Below are positions 56,671 through 64,000 of a stretch of 64,000 nucleotides of DNA, piece by piece. Positions within the stretch are counted from its first letter, which is position 1; each line of letters begins with the position of its first letter. A program made the position numbers and the translations under genes. The notes under the pieces are model-generated. The model saw only the letters and a program-made list of their open reading frames with translations. It made no database searches and was not told the origin of the DNA. This DNA is from Saprospiraceae bacterium (GTDB taxonomy: Bacteria; Bacteroidota; Bacteroidia; Chitinophagales; Saprospiraceae): the NCBI GenBank assembly GCA_018057925.1, contig JAGPCT010000001.1, forward strand, positions 62,001-126,000. The letters are read 5' to 3'.

Positions 56671-59034
56671 TTGTCTTCGCTCAAAAATACAGCATTTAAA
56701 CTGAATCCAAAGCTTAATATTTTGTTATTCTGCCTTACATACAGTATGACGATATATTCTCAAGGGCGAATCATTGACCTATCGAATAACGAAGGGCTTC
56801 CTTTTTGTACCGTAACCAGCCTGCAACATCCTGACCTTATGGCGATATCAGATATATCCGGATATTTTACCTTATCTGATAAAGCAATTGGAGATTCAAT
56901 TTTATTGACATATATTGGCTATGACACGCTGATGACAGTGTATCACTTGAATACCAAAGTTTATGCACTAAAACCATCTAACCAATATTTAAATGAGGCT
57001 TTAATTGTTGCAAATGATGGTCCTGCCATAGCTTTGATCAAAAAAGTCCTGCGTAATAGAGATCAATTGAATATTCAAAACTTAAACTTCTACCAATGTC
57101 AGATTTACACAAAAAACAGCATAGGTTTTGACACAGATGAAGACTCTATCTCTATCACCAACTTTAATAAAACAACAAAATTCCCATCTAAACTTTTTAT
57201 TTCTGAATCTGTCCTAAATCGTCAGTACAATAAGCCCGACAAAGTTTTCGAAAATATTATCGCATCGTCTTCCTCTGTAATGAATGATTTGCAGTTTGCA
57301 ATTCCTCCTGAAGAAATTCAAAGTTTGCATTTCTATAAAGATTATGTGCGCATTTTTAACAAAGACTATGTTAATCCTATTTCTAACTTATCTTGGTTCA
57401 AATACCATTTTAATTTAGATAAAATATATGAAGAACATGGTGACACCTTGTACAAAATAGACTTTTGGCCCAAACAAAAGTCATACAATTGCTTCAAAGG
57501 AATGTGTATCGTCTCTGCAAATGGATGGGCTGTCCAAAAAATCACCATGCAAAATGCAAACGATGAAATTTACCCGTTCAAATTACACCAAGAATATCAA
57601 AACCATGATGGCATCTGGTTTCCGTCAAAGCTCTCTTCTCAAATTAAATTCCCATCGGCTGTTGGCAAAGACTATCCCTTCGTTCTCAATCAGGACAATA
57701 TTTTCAGCCAAGTAACTTTCCAACCAATTTATATTCAACCGAATAAAATCAATATAACGGAAATAAATGCGGATTCAATTTCACAAATTCAAGCACTGAG
57801 ACCATACCCGTTGGAAGCAAAAGATTCAATCGCTTATGCTTTTGGCAAATACCTTTTTAAGACTACACCAATGGGATATTTACTCAAAAACATGCAATCA
57901 TTTGTCAACTATCAGATTCCATTTGGACCTATTGCCATTGACGCATTATCTCTTTTTCAAACCAATTTATATGAAAACAAACGACTTGGAGTGAGTCTTT
58001 TAAGCAATATGGCCCATTACCCTCATTTTCATTTAGGTGGGTATGTTGCTTATGGATTAGATGATAAGGCATTTAAATACGGAGCATCCATTGGCTGGTA
58101 TTTTGATAAGATAAGGACAAGTAGCTTATTATATCAATATCGCCATGACATTGAAGGGAACCGACTTTTTAGAATGCGCAATAGTTGGTATGATCGCTAT
58201 TACAGCAATTTATATGCATCTAATGAAAGCCATCGGGTGGAATATCGCAAAGTCCATTCAACACACAATATTTCGGTAGGAATGGAGTGGAATTCTTATA
58301 ATCCTCATTTTGACTATATTTTCATTTCAGATAAGGATAAAATCGATCATAGATTAATCAATTCCGGGTTTGATATTACATATCGCTATTTTAAAGGCCG
58401 GCAAATCAACTTTTTTAACACGTATTTTATTACTCAAAATTTGGATTATCCGATTTTTGAAGTTCATTACAATCAAGGAATAAAGGGTATTTTGGGTAGC
58501 CAATTTAATTATCAATCTTTGGAAATCAATGCCACTAAGACTTTTAGATGGGTACTTATCGGTAATACAAATATTACAATTCAAGCAGGAAAGGTATTTG
58601 GTCATCCACCCATCTTTAATATATTCAATGCTCCTGCCTCCTTGACAGGCTCACTGACCCTTCAAGTGCCCAATTCTTTTCAAACCATGCATGCAAATAC
58701 CTATTTTAGCAATCAATATGTACACCTATTCTTAGAGCAAGTCATCAGAAGGCTATACACGACACGTTTTTCTACACCTGAACTATTTGTAGGCTATAAT
58801 GCCGGTTGGGGCAAGCTAACGACGACAGGCGACCACGATGGTATTGTCCTAAAAGATTATTCATCCGGATATCATGAGGTAGGATTAGGATTTAACTCAT
58901 TAATTCGTCTGCCTATCTATGACTGGTTTGCTTTCGGTATCAACTTTGGTGGATATTACAACTTAAAGAATTTATCTCCCATCAAGTTGGGCGAAAATTT
59001 CGTTTTAAAAGTAGGTATGGGATTTTTGTTTTAG
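56671..59034 (+). CDS. DUF5686 outer-membrane protein with carboxypeptidase-regulatory-like domain
   Basis: A 787-residue protein with a TTG start (no ATG precedes the signal peptide). The signal peptide ends near ...TIYSQ (about residue 31). A carboxypeptidase-D regulatory-like beta sandwich follows to about 110 (GRIIDLSNNEGLPFCTV, then SDISGYFTLSD, LLTYIGYDTL). The rest is the DUF5686 region, a predicted large beta-barrel ending KVGMGFLF. Such proteins are found throughout Bacteroidota, with no known substrate. It ends 4 bases inside the convergent BamA-like gene. Confidence 0.85.
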   Translation: MSSLKNTAFKLNPKLNILLFCLTYSMTIYSQGRIIDLSNNEGLPFCTVTSLQHPDLMAISDISGYFTLSDKAIGDSILLTYIGYDTLMTVYHLNTKVYALKPSNQYLNEALIVANDGPAIALIKKVLRNRDQLNIQNLNFYQCQIYTKNSIGFDTDEDSISITNFNKTTKFPSKLFISESVLNRQYNKPDKVFENIIASSSSVMNDLQFAIPPEEIQSLHFYKDYVRIFNKDYVNPISNLSWFKYHFNLDKIYEEHGDTLYKIDFWPKQKSYNCFKGMCIVSANGWAVQKITMQNANDEIYPFKLHQEYQNHDGIWFPSKLSSQIKFPSAVGKDYPFVLNQDNIFSQVTFQPIYIQPNKINITEINADSISQIQALRPYPLEAKDSIAYAFGKYLFKTTPMGYLLKNMQSFVNYQIPFGPIAIDALSLFQTNLYENKRLGVSLLSNMAHYPHFHLGGYVAYGLDDKAFKYGASIGWYFDKIRTSSLLYQYRHDIEGNRLFRMRNSWYDRYYSNLYASNESHRVEYRKVHSTHNISVGMEWNSYNPHFDYIFISDKDKIDHRLINSGFDITYRYFKGRQINFFNTYFITQNLDYPIFEVHYNQGIKGILGSQFNYQSLEINATKTFRWVLIGNTNITIQAGKVFGHPPIFNIFNAPASLTGSLTLQVPNSFQTMHANTYFSNQYVHLFLEQVIRRLYTTRFSTPELFVGYNAGWGKLTTTGDHDGIVLKDYSSGYHEVGLGFNSLIRLPIYDWFAFGINFGGYYNLKNLSPIKLGENFVLKVGMGFLF

Positions 59035-61403
59035 AAAGGATAATTCAAGGCTAAATTGTATTCAAGATGCCCTAATCTATTTTTCAAAGAATTATATGGA
59101 TTATAAGAACCATCCAATCTGTAAGGGTTCTTCAAGATGGTGCCAACATCCAATCTCAATACAAAAAAACTCAAATCCGCCCTCAAGCCCAATCCTGTTC
59201 CCACAGCCAATTGATTCCATGGCTTATCCTTCCATCTAAACCTGGCTCCTTCCCTATCGGTATCACTTTTGCTCAAAGACCATATATTCCCGGCATCTAA
59301 CAATATAGCTCCTTTAAATATATAGAAAAGTGGAAACCTAATCTCCGACAAAAATTCAAACTTCATATCGCCTGTTTGATAAAAAGGACCGTTGGGAAAC
59401 AATTGTTCCTGCACCGGATCAACATAGCTGCCCGGACCTATCTTCCTTATCGGAAAAGCTCTAAGGCTAAATGGACCACCTATTTCAAACTGCTTCAGAT
59501 AAGGAACTGTCGAGCTGGAACCAAAAGGCTGGCTAACACCCACCCCAACCTTGGCAGCTCCCAATACTCGACCAAATAGTCTCTTTGTCTGTGAAACTTC
59601 TGCATATACTTTATAGTATTTTGAAAACTCACCCGTATTAAACAACTTCCATTCCTTATCAGGGCTAATGAGCTTATTCAACAGATTAACTTCAAAGCCC
59701 GACAATTCGACACTTACATTAAATTTTTTATTTTGTCCAAAATTGTCATCTGCCGTTTTATACAAAAAAACAAAGTCTTTAAATAAAATACCGGTAAACA
59801 ATCGCGGGTTTTCAAAACTTTGTTTTAGAAAATAATTTTTATTTAGAACTTCTTGATATAAACTATACACATTTGGCTTAAAATAATTGATACCCAAATG
59901 GTTCCAACGGTATTGATGTTCATTATCTTGAATTACATCAAATCCGTATGTTCCATTAATATTGACATACTTATACCAATCTTGAAAATTGACAAAATCA
60001 ATATCTGCTGAAATGTTCGTCGTAACTCGATCATCTAAGGTTTCAACAAATTGTCTTGTCAACAAATAACCATCTTTTGTTCTAATCTTTTTTAAACCGG
60101 ATATTATGCCCAAAAAATCCATAAATCGCGGAAATGAAAGGTTGTTTTGAAATTTTATATCCACTCTATTTACTGCACGATTAAAACTCGTCTCATATCC
60201 AACACTAGCATTGGATCGAATAGATTCTCCACCATTAAACAGATTGCGTTTATTTACTGAAACCCCCACTTGATTGAGTATGGTTGAGGGAATTGCAGCA
60301 GCCGATGTACGTAGGTTGGCATAACTTGCATCAAAGCTATAAGCAAAATCCAAAGTCTTAGCGGGAGGTAGATATAAGTCAACATTCAACAAAGTAGTAT
60401 CTACATCATCAATTGACTGATTGACATTAATAAATCTAAAAAGTCCAAGGCGGCTTAATTGTCGGTATGTTCTGTTAAAATTTGACTTGGAATAATAATC
60501 ACCGCTTTCCAAGTAAACGTACCGCAAAATAGTTGATGGCTTTACCCTAAACTTTGGGTTTATCTGTAGAAATCGATAGTTATTTATCATAGTATCGAGA
60601 TTATACAACTTACTGTAGTTCTGGTCAAAATCACTATGAATGTTGATCCTGCCGATTCGATATCTTTGTACAACTTTCCGGTCTTCCGTCTCATTGATTC
60701 TAAATGCCACATTCACTTTATGTCCAACACTATCTGCAATCAATGGACCCACTAAGTTAGGATCAAAAAAATAAAATCCATTATCAAATAATATATTAGA
60801 AACCCGATTTTTTTCAAGTTGGTAATTGGCATCAGAAACGACTTCGCCTCTTTTTAAATATGACTTATCCCAGTAAGGACTCAAAAATACAGCTATTTCA
60901 GGCTCACGTACTTCATAAGCTACGTCCCTAAAGGTATATCTTCCCTTAGGAGTGGCAATATATTTTACAGAACCAAATTTGCCTTTGATGCTCGTTTCAT
61001 AAGTAACTTCAGCATCAAAATAACCTTCTTTCTTTAGATAATTAATCATATTGACCCTTGTTTTATTGATTGACAAAGAGTCAAAAAATACAGGCTCCTG
61101 AGATATCATTTTATAAAATGTCCGCCTTACCCCTCCGGCTGAATCAATTCTACCTTGATTTTTAAAATATGTATATACAGCTTCTTTTTTAAATGGGATA
61201 TTATTCGTTAGGTATATTAAATTATCTCTAAGTCGAGTTCTTTCAACGGGAAGTTGGTCGCCTTCGATTGATACAGATTCTTTTTTAAGTAGGATTTGAT
61301 TGGAACTTAAAAATTTGGATACATTGCAACTGCTCATCATAAACCCAGAACATGTTGCCACTAAAAAAACAATATATTTGTATCTGAATCTGTTCAAGAG
61401 CAT
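59031..61403 (-). CDS. BamA/TamA-like outer-membrane protein (surface antigen D15 family)
   Basis: A 790-residue protein from the ATG at 61403; a GTG at 61418 is possible but would enter the divergent gene. The signal peptide has a lipobox-like MMSSC. POTRA-like segments (GRYTFRDVAYEV, RYRIGRINIHSD) come before the C-terminal barrel, which carries GPFSLRAFPIRKIGPGSY, the conserved (V/I)RG(F/Y) loop region, and ends in an aromatic (LNYPF). It probably inserts or exports outer-membrane proteins in a Bacteroidota-specific pathway. The gene lies opposite the RNA methyltransferase gene. Confidence 0.88.
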   Translation of the reverse strand: MLLNRFRYKYIVFLVATCSGFMMSSCNVSKFLSSNQILLKKESVSIEGDQLPVERTRLRDNLIYLTNNIPFKKEAVYTYFKNQGRIDSAGGVRRTFYKMISQEPVFFDSLSINKTRVNMINYLKKEGYFDAEVTYETSIKGKFGSVKYIATPKGRYTFRDVAYEVREPEIAVFLSPYWDKSYLKRGEVVSDANYQLEKNRVSNILFDNGFYFFDPNLVGPLIADSVGHKVNVAFRINETEDRKVVQRYRIGRINIHSDFDQNYSKLYNLDTMINNYRFLQINPKFRVKPSTILRYVYLESGDYYSKSNFNRTYRQLSRLGLFRFINVNQSIDDVDTTLLNVDLYLPPAKTLDFAYSFDASYANLRTSAAAIPSTILNQVGVSVNKRNLFNGGESIRSNASVGYETSFNRAVNRVDIKFQNNLSFPRFMDFLGIISGLKKIRTKDGYLLTRQFVETLDDRVTTNISADIDFVNFQDWYKYVNINGTYGFDVIQDNEHQYRWNHLGINYFKPNVYSLYQEVLNKNYFLKQSFENPRLFTGILFKDFVFLYKTADDNFGQNKKFNVSVELSGFEVNLLNKLISPDKEWKLFNTGEFSKYYKVYAEVSQTKRLFGRVLGAAKVGVGVSQPFGSSSTVPYLKQFEIGGPFSLRAFPIRKIGPGSYVDPVQEQLFPNGPFYQTGDMKFEFLSEIRFPLFYIFKGAILLDAGNIWSLSKSDTDREGARFRWKDKPWNQLAVGTGLGLRADLSFFVLRLDVGTILKNPYRLDGSYNPYNSLKNRLGHLEYNLALNYPF
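61373..61380 (+). promoter_or_regulatory. -7 element for the RNA methyltransferase, inside the BamA-like gene
   Basis: TATATTTG lies 29 bases before the ATG at 61410, within the first codons of the divergent gene. Confidence 0.45.
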
Positions 61404-61409
61404 TTGTTT

Positions 61410-62165
61410 ATGGTCCACGAAAAACTTTCCAAAAATTATGAAAAGCTTTTAACCTCCCTTAACTTGAAAAAGTTTAGGCAAAAATATCAATTATTTACAG
61501 TTGAAGGTGATAAAAGTGTATCAGATTTATTGTCATTTGCTCCTGAAATGATAAAAAACATTATACTTTGCGATGATAGACCTGAATGGCTCCATCTTAT
61601 ACAAAACCAAAATATCTTAATAGCAGATAAGGGACAGATGAGCAAGATATCATCTATGTCAACGCCACCCGGCATTATGGCAGTATGCTTAATAGAAAAA
61701 TATCTTCAAAAAGAATTTTCGTCATCTTCATATTCCATTTATCTAGACGATGTTAGGGATGCCGGCAATATTGGCACAATTATCAGAACTGCCGAATGGT
61801 TTGGCATACGCCAAGTTTATTTATCCAGCGGTAGTGTTGATGTTTTTCATCCCAAGTTGATCCAAGCAACGATGGGCAGCTTTTTTAGAATAAAAATTGA
61901 AGAATTAGAACCTAATAATCTCATACAATTAACTAAACCTTGGATTGGTGCGGATATGAAGGGGCAACCTTTGCAACAATATGTTCCACCCGGAAAGGGA
62001 ACTATCATCCTGGGGAATGAATCCCTTGGAATAAACGAGGATATACGAAATCAATTGGAACACAGAATTTTAATCACGGCAGATTCTACCAGCCATGCAG
62101 AATCATTAAATGTAAGTATAGCAGCATCCATTTTCATGTATCATTGTACTATTCAATCTGATTAA
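61410..62165 (+). CDS. SpoU/TrmH family RNA 2'-O-methyltransferase
   Basis: This enzyme methylates a ribose 2'-OH in rRNA or tRNA. It has 251 residues from the ATG at 61410. The N-terminal substrate-binding domain (about 1-95) has FTVEGDKSVSDLL. The SPOUT domain has DDVRDAGNIGTIIRTAEWFG (motif 1), LGNESLGI (motif 2) and SLNVSIAASIFMY (motif 3), which form the knotted SAM site. The exact RNA site is unknown. The start is 6 bases from that of the divergent BamA-like gene. Confidence 0.92.
   Translation: MVHEKLSKNYEKLLTSLNLKKFRQKYQLFTVEGDKSVSDLLSFAPEMIKNIILCDDRPEWLHLIQNQNILIADKGQMSKISSMSTPPGIMAVCLIEKYLQKEFSSSSYSIYLDDVRDAGNIGTIIRTAEWFGIRQVYLSSGSVDVFHPKLIQATMGSFFRIKIEELEPNNLIQLTKPWIGADMKGQPLQQYVPPGKGTIILGNESLGINEDIRNQLEHRILITADSTSHAESLNVSIAASIFMYHCTIQSD
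61479..61486 (-). promoter_or_regulatory. Possible -7 element for the BamA-like gene, inside the methyltransferase gene
   Basis: On the minus strand this reads TATTTTTG, about 75 bases before the ATG at 61403. It is weak because no upstream TTG was found at the right distance. Confidence 0.3.
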
Positions 62166-62360
62166 AGCCCATCTATTTTCACAACACCTTGAATTAATCC
62201 TGAAAACCTAATCGTCAAAATAAATACTAAAAAAAATCTTTCAACGTTCTGAATTACAAACAAGCAACAAAATTTTTTGCTATTTTTCATGATATCCGTT
62301 GAATTATCAATAAAATAAAAATTAATTTAAAAAAACATATAATATATTTTTTAAATATAT

Positions 62361-62368
62361 TACCTTTG
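62361..62368 (+). promoter_or_regulatory. Bacteroidota -7 element for the ExbB/ExbD pair
   Basis: TACCTTTG (TAnnTTTG) lies 38 bases before the ATG at 62407, in a very AT-rich 241-base gap. Confidence 0.5.
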
Positions 62369-62406
62369 CTATTGCAAGTTAAAAACTCATAAACTAAACC
62401 GTATTT

Positions 62407-63096
62407 ATGCAATTTTTCCAATTGTTCTTTTTACAAATAGTTGATACAACAGCTGTACAAAGTATTTCATTACCATCACAGAAATTGACTTTTTTTGATC
62501 TACTGTTAAAAGGTGGAGTAATCATGATTCCATTGATTATTCTTTCTATTATCGCAGTCGGACTAATGGTCGAAAGATGGTTGACAATCAACAATTTAAC
62601 TAAAATAGAGGCTAATTTTTTCAACAACATCAAATCCATGTTGTCCAACGGTAATGTCAAAGGAGCTCAGGATTTTGCTGAATCAAACAACACTTCCATT
62701 GGTAAAGTTATCTCTGAAGGGATACGATATATCGGATATCCCTATTCTGAGATAGAAACCTATATGAGCGACACCGCCAATATTGAATTGGGCAAAATGG
62801 AAAACAGGCTCAATTATCTTGGAATAATAGCCGGTATAGCGCCAATGTTGGGATTCGTAGGGACTATTGCCGGTATAATTAAAATATTCTATAATATATC
62901 TATTACGGATAATATCTCCATTGGAGTCATATCTGGTGGATTATACGAAAAAATGATAGCGTCAGGTACCGGCTTGATTGTAGGTATTCTGGCATTTATT
63001 GGCAATCAAATGTTACAATCGAAAATTGATCGATTCGCATTGCGTATGCAAGACATGGTGAAATCTTTCCGTTCTGTTTTATTGCAAAAAAATTAA
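62407..63096 (+). CDS. MotA/TolQ/ExbB proton channel family protein
   Basis: A 229-residue inner-membrane protein that, with ExbD/TolR, converts proton flow into energy for TonB- or Tol-type transport. Helix 1 lies at about 33-55 (GGVIMIPLIILSIIAVGLMVERW). The later pair of helices has LGIIAGIAPMLGFVGTIAGIIKIF and KMIASGTGLIVGILAFIGNQML, with the conserved GTVxG-like turn and Gly-rich packing faces. It is 62 bases upstream of exbD. It could power the TonB receptor at 36-38 kb. Confidence 0.92.
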   Translation: MQFFQLFFLQIVDTTAVQSISLPSQKLTFFDLLLKGGVIMIPLIILSIIAVGLMVERWLTINNLTKIEANFFNNIKSMLSNGNVKGAQDFAESNNTSIGKVISEGIRYIGYPYSEIETYMSDTANIELGKMENRLNYLGIIAGIAPMLGFVGTIAGIIKIFYNISITDNISIGVISGGLYEKMIASGTGLIVGILAFIGNQMLQSKIDRFALRMQDMVKSFRSVLLQKN

Positions 63097-63158
63097 AATA
63101 TTTCCATAAAGTATTGTAATAGAAATATTTAAATGTTAAATCCGGAAAGTTTTATCGA

Positions 63159-63554
63159 ATGAAAATAAATAGAAAAAGGCATAAACCTCATGTTTTCGTT
63201 GATTCCCTCAGCGACATTATGTTTTTCCTACTGCTATTCTTCTTGATTGTATCTACTGTTGCCAATCCCAATGTGGTCAAAATCCTATTACCTAAATCAG
63301 GTAACACGGAAGTTTTGAGTAAAAAACAGATTACATTGACAATCACGGAAGATAAACATTATTTTGTTGATAAGCAAGAATATAATTTCAATGACCTTGA
63401 AAATGCACTTCAGGAGGTAACTGCCAATGTTACAGAACCGACTATCATGTTACGGTTGGATAAAGCATTGACAATTCAAGATTTAATTGATGTGATGTCA
63501 ATAGGAGCCAAACTTAAAATTAAAATGGTCCTCGCTACAGACAAAAAGGGTTGA
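63159..63554 (+). CDS. exbD: ExbD/TolR family biopolymer transport protein
   Basis: A 131-residue partner of the ExbB-like protein. A single N-terminal helix (about 15-36) contains the proton-carrying Asp in VDSLSDIMFFLLLFFLIVST. A periplasmic domain follows, with ITLTITEDKHYFVDKQEYNFNDL and VMSIGAKLKIKMVLATDKKG. Its stop is one base before the TTG start of the next gene. Confidence 0.92.
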   Translation: MKINRKRHKPHVFVDSLSDIMFFLLLFFLIVSTVANPNVVKILLPKSGNTEVLSKKQITLTITEDKHYFVDKQEYNFNDLENALQEVTANVTEPTIMLRLDKALTIQDLIDVMSIGAKLKIKMVLATDKKG

Positions 63555-63555
63555 T

Positions 63556-64000
63556 TTGAGTAAAGTTATCAAAGTAGGTTTGTGCGCTTTTGGAATGAGT
63601 GGGAAGCTCTTTCAAGCGCCATTCTTTGATGTTAATCCCGGATTTTCATTAGATTACATCGTAAAAAGGTCCAATAATAGTCCCATCCCTGATTATCCAA
63701 ATGCGACAATTCTTCCTTCTATAGAAGCTTTGATACATCATACGGATGTCGATTTAATTGTGGTCAACACTCCCATTCAGACTCACTTTCAATTTGCGAA
63801 GGAAGCTCTATTAAAAAACAAACATGTTCTTGTTGAAAAACCCTTCACAGTTACATCAAATGAAGCTCAAGAATTAATACTTATCGCTTCTGAAAAAAAA
63901 AGAATACTTTCTGTTTTTCAAAATAGAAGATGGGATCGGGACTTTCAGCAAGTATCTAAAATTATTCAAAGCAAAGTTCTTGGAGATATTCACGAAGTTC
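63556..64000 (+). CDS. Gfo/Idh/MocA family oxidoreductase, N-terminal part (runs off the window)
   Basis: The frame is open from a TTG at 63556 to the window end (148 codons). It has the Rossmann start VIKVGLCAFGMSGKLFQAPF, then VDLIVVNTPIQTHFQFAKEAL and the family's HVLVEKPFT with the active-site EKP. NRRWDRDF comes after it. These NAD(P)-dependent enzymes act on sugars, inositol or related alcohols. No ATG is available nearby, so TTG is the likely start. It follows exbD directly. Confidence 0.88.
   Translation, partial: MSKVIKVGLCAFGMSGKLFQAPFFDVNPGFSLDYIVKRSNNSPIPDYPNATILPSIEALIHHTDVDLIVVNTPIQTHFQFAKEALLKNKHVLVEKPFTVTSNEAQELILIASEKKRILSVFQNRRWDRDFQQVSKIIQSKVLGDIHEV

Overview
The window is a 64 kb piece of an AT-rich (roughly one third G+C) chromosome from a member of the Bacteroidota. 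Several independent signs agree: promoters of the TAnnTTTG type, with an upstream TTG in the best cases; type 9 secretion (T9SS) sorting domains of both type A and type B; a TonB-dependent receptor with an N-terminal carboxypeptidase-like domain; DUF5686, DUF5606 and BatA-like proteins; and a complete complex I operon with fused nuoCD. Genus and species cannot be named from the sequence alone. No CRISPR array, insertion sequence, prophage or rRNA operon was seen. There is one tRNA gene, tRNA-Gln(TTG).

Layout. 1-7.1 kb: the start of a BatA-like membrane protein, a repeat-filled intergenic region, a small membrane protein, an acyl-CoA dehydrogenase, a large T9SS type B cargo protein and riboflavin synthase. 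7.2-21.9 kb, minus strand: a complete NADH:quinone oxidoreductase operon, nuoA-B-CD-E-F-G-H-I-J-K-L-M-N, with short gaps or overlaps throughout. 22.2-25.8 kb, minus strand: aldehyde dehydrogenase, coaE, a YigZ/IMPACT protein and a cation diffusion facilitator. 25.9-29.5 kb: purH, coaX and an outer-membrane protein. 29.7-39.2 kb: a DUF1015 protein, an endonuclease I family nuclease with a sorting domain, two family 2 glycosyltransferases, a DUF5606 protein, a DPP III-like lipoprotein peptidase and a TonB receptor.

39.5-48.9 kb is the most interesting part: an accessory nitric-oxide and electron-transfer island. It opens with four genes in the order CuA subunit II, heme-copper subunit I, SCO/SenC and a small polytopic membrane protein. 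This is the order of the norS-norY-senC-orf1 (sNOR) clusters known from ammonia oxidisers. Subunit I keeps the heme and CuB histidines but has Asn where oxygen-reducing oxidases have the cross-linked Tyr. It is followed by a hexameric tyrosine-coordinated heme protein, a methyltransferase-RIC(ScdA/YtfE)-azurin operon, a DUF488 protein, a small membrane protein overlapping an ECF sigma factor gene, and an FNR-type flavin reductase. I read the set as NO reduction (azurin to CuA to heme-copper site) combined with repair of nitrosative damage. This is inferred from motifs and neighbourhood.

49.2-64 kb returns to housekeeping and envelope functions: purA, a biotin carboxylase, a class IV aminotransferase, mnmD, tRNA-Gln flanked by two very small membrane or lipoprotein genes, a secreted protein of unknown role, a DUF5686 protein, a BamA/TamA-like outer-membrane protein divergent from a SpoU RNA methyltransferase with 6 bases between start codons, an ExbB/ExbD pair and the start of a Gfo/Idh/MocA oxidoreductase.

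A degenerate repeat of about 150 bp with an internal hairpin recurs in at least five intergenic places, with further fragments. Several copies begin directly at a stop codon. Where the longest open frame began upstream of a plausible start, the start was moved using signal peptides, family length or promoter position; each case is stated.
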